A stretch of 64,000 nucleotides of DNA from Trissonchulus latispiculum (Eukaryota; Nematoda; Enoplea; Enoplida; Ironidae), in assembly GCA_030248195.1 (NCBI GenBank), contig JASAND010013439.1, positions 1 to 64,000 of the forward strand, written 5' to 3'. Under the pieces are notes generated by a model. It was not told the DNA's origin and searched no databases. It was given only the letters and a program-made list of their open reading frames with translations. The position numbers were made by a program, and so were the translations under genes. Positions 25,601 through 36,100 of the stretch are shown one piece after another; position 1 is the stretch's first letter, and each line of letters starts with the position of its first letter.

Positions 25601-28600
25601 AAACCAGCAGTCGTCTTGCTCATGCCCCGGGAAATCCGAAGCCGAGGACCGGCGATCCTTTAGCTGGTCATCATGGCGAACCCATACCCGTTGACCAACT
25701 TGTACCTTGTAACCAGTTGAACCCTTGACTTCCAGCACTTGCCCTGGGAGCCACCTGAGGCCAGACCCATAGTTCCTGGCCCACACTTGCTCTTTAACGT
25801 TGAATTTCCTTCGAGGTTGGTTCGGCGGTTTCAAAGCCTTTGATTCTTTTACCACGGTCGATCCAGTTCGGGGCCGGAAACAGTTGAGTTTGAACTTGTT
25901 CAACCAGTTACGGCCCAGGAGGGGAGGAGCATTCACTTTAGTTACCACAATGGGCATTTGACCATATTCTTTATTTCGGTATGCCACATTCACATAAGCC
26001 TCTCCTGCCACAGGAATAATGTTATTGCTGTAGTCTTTCAGTTTGATGGTTGATTTCTGCAAAGCCACATTTGACAAACATTTGCTGGCCAGCTTCTTGC
26101 TTAAAATTGTTACGGCAGCACCCGTATCAATTTGCATTTTGATGGGCACACCATTTACGGCAACCCTCGCGGTAACGGGCTTACAACCGCGGGAGAGGGA
26201 ATAAATATGGTAAATGGGGTTTTCTGATTCAGATTCAGAATCAGAGTGTTCGACACAGTATGCCCTGGACGGTTTCCTTTTATGTGTCGGAAGTTGATTA
26301 CTTGTAGCCGCTCTGTCTTTGGTTCTGCAGGCAACAGCAATGTGTCCGGTTCTGCCACATTTATGACACTCTGTATCCTTAAATCTACAGTTACCTGGAA
26401 AATGTCCTTCATTGTTGCATCGATAGCAAGCATTGGACGTCTTTGTCCCTCTTGCGGGAAAAACAGTTGTCTTGTTGATTTGATCAACGATATTGACTTT
26501 GTAATTACTGTCGTGGTAAATTTCCGAACTTTCTCTTTCAGAAATTTCCATGGTTTTAGCCAAGTCATAGGCTCTTTGAATGTTAATATCTTGCTCCGCT
26601 AATAGCCTTTTCATTATGGGTTGACTTCGCAATCCGAAAACAAAAATGTCACATAGGACATCGTCTAGAAAATTTCCAAACTGGCATTTTGTCGACAGTT
26701 TCCGAAGTTCAGCTAAATATTCGGTCACAGTTTCACCATCTCTTTGTCTGCGATGGTAAAATTTGTAGCGTTCTGCCATCTTAAGGGGTGTTGGCTCAAA
26801 ATGATTATTTAGTCTTTCTTGCAATTGGTCAAAATCAAGATCACCCGGCTTTGAAGGAGCAACCAAACTTTCTAAAAGGGCATAATTGATTGCGCCAACA
26901 GTTGTCAGAAAAATTGCTTTCTGTTTGTTGCCGTCGATGATCTCATTTGCAACAAAAATTGTTGCATCCGATCAACGTAGGACGACCAACGTTCAACCTC
27001 CGGGTTGAAGTTATCCAAACATCCCACGTAATTCGCCATCAGTGCGCCACTGAAGTAATCTTATCTTATATGGGCAGACTAACTACAACTAGCATTCATA
27101 GGCGATGCAATCACAGTAACTAAGAGTTTCTAGCTTCACATATTACTTCAGATGCTATTTCAGTGGGAAGACTGTTCCAGATCTGACACATACGGTGATG
27201 AAAAAATAAGTTGGTATGAAGGATTACATTTCGTGACCGATGCAAAGTCAATGCATTTGATTTATGCCTGCCCGGTACCATTAGCATAATTAAAGAGCAA
27301 GTGAAAAGGTGTATCAATATGATTATGAATAATCTTATATAGACAGCACAGATCAGCCTTTAGCCTTCTCAGTTCAAGAGAATCCAAATCAAGTGCACGC
27401 AGTCTGTCAGCATATGACAAGTGTGACAATCCAGTTATCCTTTTAGTAAATGAACTTTGAACTTATTGAACAGATCTTATTTCTCTCCTGGGACTCCATA
27501 CTTCAGTTGCATATTCAACAATGGGTCTAACATAAGTTGTGAACATTTTCTTCAAAAAATCGCGATTCCTACATTCAAAAGCTCTAAATATCAAACATAT
27601 CCTTCTAGCTGCTTTAACTTTTGCCATTTTGTAAATGTACAAAATTAATTGTAAGTATAAATTAATGTATTTTGTACTTTATTAAAAACATTTCTGCGCC
27701 GCCGGCGCGCAGCTTAGGTATTTGAATTACATACCTAAATATCATTTTTAATTATTGGTAGATTTAATCTATTAGACAAACCTTTACTTCTATATATATA
27801 ACTGCTTTGCGATTACGTTATTTCAAGCTCCATCAGCTTTAAACCGTTGGTATAAGCTCCTGCTTTTAATGGGAGCTTCTAAGTCTGGGTTTTCGAACAA
27901 GACAGAAAAGCAGCTAAAAAGGATAAAATTTGTATGGAAATTGATAAACATACAGCGTAAAGAATTAAATGTTTCCATGGCGTTCTAATGACAAAATTGA
28001 AAAATTTTCTCAACTTCTGAGGGCCCCTGCCTCCCACTCTCCCGTGGTTTGACTGTTAGTGGACGTCTTCCGGTTTTGACACTGACGCGTGATTCATAGC
28101 AATATTTAATATTAATGGGTCAACTTATAATGCGTGTATTTGCACGTAGGGCACGTGTATGCAATTGTCGTGAAAAACAAAATTTTTATCCCCCCAAACG
28201 TTCTTTGGTCAAAAGCGCCCCCCCCCCCTGAAAATTTTTTGTACCTACGCTACTGGTTTTTGGATGCCTAAATGTTTGCCAAAAATTGAAAAATTTGCAA
28301 AAATGTTTCGATTTTTACCTATATAAGTTGTAAGTTTTGATAGCAACGCACCAAGTATACCAATTTTGGTTCATTGTTCCAAAAAAATCTTCCCCCCATC
28401 CGAAACTTCTTCCTCCTGGATCCGAGATGCCCTCCTCCAAAAAAATTCCCTAAACGTACCCTGGTCCTTCGTATACTGGGCTTATTCTGGGGAATGTTTC
28501 TGGATGGGGTGAGGAGCGAGATAGTATGGTGCCGTATTTTCTAAAAATATGCTAACAATTGTGTTACTTTTATGCACACCTTTGTTGAACAAGAGTGCTT

Positions 28601-31600
28601 TTAGGACAAACAATGAACCGATTTAAAAGGGTGTAATGTGAAAATTTTTGAAAATTGTCTTGTTGAGCAATTGTTTCAGGGTTAAATTTGGTTCCAAAAG
28701 AGCACCCTCTTCTCTTTGTCGAGCAACGACTTTTGGAAGGGGGAACGACTCAGGTGGGAGGAAGAGTGTTTCTGGGATTTCTCCCTCCCCAGTAGAATGA
28801 GACCAGATATATAGACATATGTACATACTACATTTTCGTGGCGGCCAGTTGAGCTAATACGTGTGTTTGGGCGGGGGGTGTCACTCCCCTCCCTTCCGCA
28901 GGGTTCCTCACCTCTACCAGAATCAGTATTTGCCGTTTTTGGCCGGAAAAATGCTGTATTCCGGCTGCCCCCCCCCCCCCATTTTCGTCCCCTATGTCTG
29001 GTGGAGAGTCTTCACTTCCATGTCGAACTCACGTTTTAGCAAACGATCATTATAGTATTTAACAGCCCGCAATAGTTCAGGAGAAGCTGGACTGGAATGC
29101 TAACAAATACAGTGATCCACGAGCTAGGTAACATAATTTCATGACCGAAGGCATCCAACTCCGTTGTGACTTAATATGGGAATGGAGTATATCAGCAATG
29201 CCCCGCTAAGTTAGAATCCATTTGGCATGCTGATTATGCTCGCCTATGGATAGCCATAGTCCATATCTGTATTTACTACGACATGAAGGAAATGTCCAAA
29301 CGGGCTGGGATTCCCCTTCCCCTATACATCCTAATATGACGTGGAGTTGTGATACAAGATTGTCCAAGAATTTCTAAAGAGTTTTGAAAATAATTCCTGC
29401 GTCGCAGGATTTTTTTACTTTCTTTGCTGTTTTGCATTTTTTGCTAAAGACAACAAAAATATTTTTGCATTAATCGTAATTTTTTTAAATTTCAAAAGTT
29501 GCATGTTTCTATTTGACGGAATTTGAACTTCTAAAACTACATTAGGCAAAATTGCTTTCATCAGTGGCACGCGAATTAATTTCGGTAATGGTTTGTGTAA
29601 TTTGTCCTGACTCGGGTATGTTTTGGAATGTATTGCCTTATATGAAGTTCTGTGAATTTCGGTTTAGGATTCCGGTTTTTCTTGTCTCTGTGAGGCATTA
29701 CGACACGAAGGTAGCCAGGAACATATGACCCTAACTACATTGGTGCTGTGGAATAACAGGCTTACTGCGCATGGAATGCATCATTTGGCTAAGACTTTGG
29801 TAATGCTACAAGCCTTTCTGTCCCCAGTTTCCTTCCTAGTTGCCACGTTGTTTGTTGTTTTGGCACTACAGTTAGAAATTGATGGCCGACTGGTAGTGGT
29901 TTGAACTTGCAGAAGTTTTGTTCCGTTTGTTTGAGAATCTATAATTTGATATGGTTCATCCGATCCAATGAGCAACTGGATACTAAATCTTCCAATTTTA
30001 CATTTGATCAGTTTGTTTTATCATGCGTGTGTGAAAATGTACAAACACTGAACAAGTTGTAATAGCTTATTAGGTTATTTTCGTATCTTCTCTTCACTAA
30101 TTTTGATATCTGTGGCCGTCGTACCGACTTTTTCGTTGATACAAACAAAGCAACTAATGTAGCAACTATAATGTTTAAACGTTTTTATAGGGGGGCGCGA
30201 TAGCGCTCCCTCTATAATATGGGTGTAAAAGGCTCAGCGCGGCCCTTAGAGACCCGTTCGAGCACCGTGCCAGCTAAATACTCACCCAAAATAGACAAAT
30301 TTGGTATCGTTGGAATCAGCACGACGAGTACAACAAGTATCAAAAAAGTTTTGTTCAAAATTTTCAACTTTGAAAATTTTCGCTTCCGGACAAGTTAGGT
30401 CCGTTTGTTTTTTTTCCGTGTAAGTCACGCTTGGGGAAGCCGTTTTAGTCGAACTCAAAAACTGAACGATCTGGGCATTTTCAGCCGGTGAAGTTTGGTT
30501 TTTCTGAACTATATACCCAGAAAGAGAAACTTTTTGACATTTTTTCGCTGCCCGGCCGGCCACCTGTACGGCCGGCCAAATGTGGACTTGGCGCTAAAAT
30601 GGCCAAAAATGGCCAATTTTTTGTCAAAGCTACAGGACTCAGGGAAGACGCTAGAGAGACGTGGTTTGTTGCATAAGGATCTACGGAAGGGTTTATATGT
30701 CCTAACGAGGGCGATTTTTGATATCTGGCCAGGATCGTTCTGGCGGCCGGCCCAAAGTTGGTCCGGCCAAATAGCCATTTTCGGAAAATTTTTAAGTCCC
30801 AACTCCGCAGAAAATAGTCAAAAATGGGCCTAAATATGCTGTTTTGGGCCATATAGTGGGACGCATATAAGGGTTATCGGGGTCGCTGAACACGATGAGC
30901 ATAGTCGCAGCGCTGTGCGGTGCTGCTATCTTGCTGTACTGTTATGCAGCAACCATAGCACGCTGTCTGTAGACTTACTGTAAACGGTTAAACATATTAA
31001 ACTTGGTGATAATTGTGTCTGTAGTAAGGGGGAACTGTAGCTATGTTAGTTGGTGCACTCTCTAGCTTCCACCGTGCTGTATGTGCTGTCCTAAAACACA
31101 GCACCGTCGATAACAAGTTATTCGTTTGTCACTGGCATTTGAAATTCGGCATACAGATAGTTTAGGACATGACAAACTATTATAGATAGGTTTCGTATAC
31201 CTATTACGATGTTACTATATGGTTGCGCTGTAGTAGAGTGCTGCAGAAGTACAGCACGGCCTATAACTAACTACAGAAAAGTTGCAATCGTCTGAAATCC
31301 TGCAGGCACGTGCAGAATAGCATTGGAAATCATGCCGTATAAGTCTCCTTTTTTGGCAGTGACGTTTGCGTCTAGTTGCCCTGCAGTAGAGTGCTGCTGA
31401 AGTACAGCACGGCCTATAACTAGCTACAGAAAAGTTGCAATCGTCTGAAATTCTGCAGGCACGTGCAGAATAGCCTTAGAAATCATGCCGTACAAGTCTC
31501 CTTTTTTGGCACTGACGTTTGCATCTGGTTGCGCTGCAGTAGAGTGCTGCTGAAGTACAGCATGGCTTATAACAAACTACAGATAACTTTCTGCAACTTT

Positions 31601-32244
31601 CTAAAATATTCTTATTTGTAGTGGATGAGGGTTTTCTGCCAAAATCTTTGTACTTTGTAATTGGTACGTACTTTTCAAGCTTCTTTGTTCTATGGCTTGG
31701 TTGACTGTTACGTAATCATTGGGGGAATTTTTAAAGTTTCTTTCATGAAGCTTTAACATTCTTGCTTAAGTTTTACTGAGAACCTTAAAAATGAAATAGG
31801 ACAAGAATAAAAATGCTCCGATGGAGCATGAAAAATGCAATATGGGTGACACTGGGTTTTAAGCAGACAGAGGACTAGGTTTTAAAACGTTAATATGGGA
31901 GGGGCAGGTTGTAAATGCCAGGAGGACTAGGTTAAAAGCGCACTAATATGGACCAGTTTCGCTGAACAACCCATATTCGCGGGTACGCATGCTCCACTCC
32001 GCATTTGACCTTTATTGTCTTAAGTTCTAAATTCGTCAGCTTTCCAGGCGAGCTTGCTGATTTTGAAATATTATGCTTTATATACTTCAAGCGTTTTATA
32101 GTGAGTTACCAGAGCGGAATTTGTGACACCAATTTTTACTGCATATATATATTGTATTAAGTGTTGGATTATATGCATTAATTTAATTAATTAAATTGTT
32201 GTAAGTTGTATTAATTATGGAATGTTAAGTATTACGAACACAAC

Positions 32245-32320
<76 letters not shown>

Positions 32321-33062
32321 TATGTTACGGGCAGATGAGTAAATTGGACACTTCTAAAAGTGTCCAGACAGATAGATAAATTATGCATGTGCGCAGACAG
32401 ATAGATAAATTCTTACAATTATCGCATTCTGTCTGGACAGATGAGTAAATTATCTATGTGTCCAGAACAAGGTTGGACAGATGCGTAAATTTTTAAACTA
32501 AGAACTAATAATGGACAATATTTGTGTTTATAGCTGTTATTTAACTTCAGTATTATTCTTCACTTTATTTTTAATGGTTTATGTATTGTTCTAAAGCTTG
32601 TTACTATATTTTATTAGCTTATATTTTATTAAATTTTATAAATCTCTTACTTGATTTTATTAACTTTACATAACGTTTGTTAGATATCTTTCCAATTATT
32701 GATTGCTATTGATAATTTGTTTGTTAATTAATTTTAATTATTTTATGTACTTATTTGTGAAATTTTGGTGCCGCCATTTTAACGTATATAATTTAAAATG
32801 GAAACCAACGGTGAAACTAACTAGAATTAAATTTACATATTTACGTTTTATGCTAACGTATAATTATTTACTTATATACCTATTGCCTAATCTCTTATTA
32901 ATTGTAATTATATTCATACAAATAAGTACATAAGATAATTATTAAATTAAAATGTTATAATACATAAATTAACAAAATCAAATAAGATATTTTAAAAATC
33001 AATCATAAGCTAAGAAAATATAATAACTACCTTTACAATATACAATATATATATACAAGGTA

Positions 33063-33155
<93 letters not shown>

Positions 33156-36100
33156 TATATACGTAGTAATAGCTGCAAAGTCGTGCCGACAAATTGTTAA
33201 AGGATTGCCGCCAGCATTTTTGTCTGGACAATTTCCGCGAATATATATGGGTTGTTCAGCGAAGCTGGTCCATATTAGTGCGCTTTTAACCTAGTCCTCC
33301 TGGCATTTACAACCTGCCCCTCCCATATTAACGTTTTAAAACCTAGTCCTCTGTCTGCTTAAAACCCAGTGTCACCCATATTGCATTTTTCATGCTCCAT
33401 CGGAGCATTTTTATTCTTGTTATTGTTTCTCTTATTTCTAAGCTATTTATTCTCATGAAAGCTATTATTATCTAGTTTGTATGTACTAAGCCGTTATGTA
33501 CAGGATTATAGTATTAACTTGTAGCAAGTGAATAGATCGCTGCAAACACTGAATCTTGGCTCTAATCCGGTGGGCAGCGAGGGAATTGCCCAGTTCAAGG
33601 ATGCACTCGTTAGAAATCGCTCCTTACTGCGGCTGGGCCTACAAGCTACTAAGCTAAACTGCCAAGGTTTGTTCTTTTGGAATTGTTTGCTTTAGTATTA
33701 GTGGCAGAGCTAAAATTATATAACTATATGACTTGTTTTTGGCTTACTTCTACTGGAGGGCCCCATTCGGAAGGTCCCCCCCATTCGAGGAGCCCCCCCC
33801 GCAGAAAAGCCCCCCATAAATTCTGACCTCCCCCCATAACCCCAAAAATTGCCATTTGTTACCATTTTTACCCTAAATTTTCAAAACATTGTCAGGCTTC
33901 GCCGGATTTTTGCCTAAATTTCCACTATTTTAGCTTAAAAACACAAAAAATTAGTTATTATTTAGCGATTTTTAGCATTTTTTACACAAAAACCCTAAAC
34001 ATTTGTCAATAATATATATTCCCCCATTTTCGGTGACCCCCCATCGATGGGGGGCTTCTTGGAACCCCCCAATAAATTTTGGCCTAGAAGTAAGCCAGCG
34101 TTTCCTATTTCAGTTTTCTTGTTTATCCTAATTTTGCTGAATATCTTAAAGTAAATGCTGCGTATTTACGAAAATTCTAGAATTTTCTATTTGCGTTGTG
34201 TTTGTGAGCCAACGTTTAACTTTAATTTTGCTTGAGTAGTATTCTATTTTTGATGATGTATAGGTGCCATTGCGATTGCGGAATGTATTGCGGACAATCC
34301 TGTCCTGGTTCGGGTGGATCTTCGTGATAATCCGGAAATTCGTTTAGCGGGTCTTTTAGCCATTCATCTAGCCATGAAAATGAACCTCAACATCACAGCT
34401 CTAAATTTGGACAAAAGCTGCACTGTTCCTAATAATTCCAAGGTAATTCTGGGTAATTCTAGAGATATTAAGGCAGACCATTTAAAGTAAAATTAACATC
34501 ACTGGAGGTGGGTGTGCTCGTTTTCTTATTAATGAAGTGGGATATCAGAGGTTTTTTGAAGCAGCATTGTCAGTGGATTTCGTTGATGGCTTATGTCTAT
34601 CATTGCACACCTTCAAATGTTGTAATTTTTAAGCTATGTGTTATTACAAACAGATTAGAATTTGCTATATAGTACTTGCGCAAGTGTACCTATTTGCTTT
34701 GTTTAATAAATTTCCATGAAATATTTAAACTTAAGTTGAACAAATCTTAGCGAAATTGTTGACCAAAATTGTACAATTCCCCTGGTTTGCCATTATAAAC
34801 TATTGTTACAAACTTCCAAAGAACAGTTACAGATATTTTAGAATACTAATGATTTGTGAAAGCAAAATTAGATAGCTACATAAAAACTTTGCGAGTATTA
34901 TAATGTTGCTTTAGCGATACAATTCTCGGCACTGAATGTTACCTGCTTTTTGTACTAGTAAACAAATGTATAAGGCAGCTTCAATACTGCTGACCCTTTA
35001 TCCTTTCCTTAGTCTTGATATATACTGCTTACAATTGTTGTTGTTTGCTTATAGATTCGCGAGTACGGAGAACAGTTCAAGCAGATTTTCAATGAGATCC
35101 AGGATTTTTGCATGCGAAATCGTGAACTGTATTCAGCCAAACTGAGGGAGGAAGCGGCCGTCTCAGCTGCTTCTCAACAGTTACTTTTGCAAACGCAACA
35201 AACTAAACTGGGCACACCTCCTTCCGTTGGCTCTGAGCGAAGCTCTACAGATCCAGACACTCCGGATACTATTGTGGAGGATGAGGACTTCTCTCCGACC
35301 TCCCCTTCAGATATTGAGACTCCTGATACCGGTCAACCTTTAGTTGTCATTGAACACTTGCCCTTGGTAGAATCAGTGGCTGTCCCCATCGTTAATTTGA
35401 GCTCTGAAGAAATGCTAGGCTCTCCGGCTATCGAAGCTGAAGAAGACAGCGTGTCTGAGAGTCTTTGCAGTTATGTCGCTGACGTTTCCCAGGAGGAGGT
35501 GTACGATACTTCTGCTGATAGGAGTAAAACCAGCGAAACTGGCTCAGGCTCTAATCTGGACAGTCCCAGATTTATGCGGGAACTATCGCTGACTTGTACG
35601 GATTCTATCGAGCAGTATGCTGAGCGTCTGTCAGCTCTGGCATCCCAGCATCAGCCCGATACCATCCTAGAAGTCGCCATGGAAGAGGTGGAGGGAGTCA
35701 GTGGTCCTGCCTCGCTGGTTCCAGGCGATGTTGAGAGCGCCACTTCGCCACTGAAACGCCCGACAACCATCAGCCTGCACAGCACAACTACTGCGACTAC
35801 TGACTTTCCAACTCCGGCCATTCAAGTACCTTCGCCCGGTGGTAATAGCAGTGGTTGTCGTCGAAGATTCCAGGTCAGTCCTAGTCCAAGCCCCGCTACT
35901 TCACCCAGCTTCGTCCTTCCGGCTCCTATATCGTCAATGGACGTGGCGGGAAATTCTTCTCAGCACCTTCTCTCTCCATTGTCCCTGGATGTCCGCCAGA
36001 TAGTTTCACCGTCCAAAAGAAAGTTCCTGGTTAGTCCAGTGTCCAGTCCAGCATCTCCTCCGGTTTCAACGGTCCCATCTCAGAATTCGCCGCCGACTGT

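Larger units (their letters stand above)
25294..27150 (-). mobile_element. Internally deleted Ty3-like LTR retrotransposon
   Basis: Two 100-bp long terminal repeats, identical as far as I can see by eye (25294-25393 and 27051-27150), begin TGAAGTAAT and end ATTACTTCA. They are flanked by the exact 5-bp duplication GATGC (25289-25293, 27151-27155). The interior, on the minus strand, has gag, protease and only the last part of integrase; reverse transcriptase, RNase H and the integrase core are missing. On the element's strand a purine tract AAAAGAAGAAGAGAAA precedes the 3' LTR. It is non-autonomous. Near-identical LTRs argue for recent insertion. Confidence 0.92.
25222..27620 (-). mobile_element. 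LINE 3' remnant split by an LTR element
   Basis: Minus-strand frames from about 27600 to 27151 read [15 protein letters not shown] and [14 protein letters not shown], the C-terminal domain of a CR1-like reverse transcriptase. The frame continues beyond the LTR insertion at 25288-25222 as a terminal Arg/Leu-rich helix. The 5-bp duplication GATGC of the LTR element lies within this LINE. Confidence 0.75.
31804..33420. mobile_element. Element with 180-bp terminal inverted repeats
   Basis: 31804-31982 and 33236-33420 are near-perfect inverted copies (for example AACGTTAATATGGGAGGGGC and its complement). The ends read ACAAGAATAAAAATGCTCC. No convincing target duplication. The interior contains two (TA)n tracts, an AT-rich region, and five copies of GACAGATGAGTAAATT-like sequence near 32330-32490. 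No transposase. Confidence 0.85.

Noticed and set aside
30488..30852. Overlapping open frames on both strands
   Set aside because: Mirrored frames in GGCCGG-rich inverted sequence, with no similarity, splice sites or start context.
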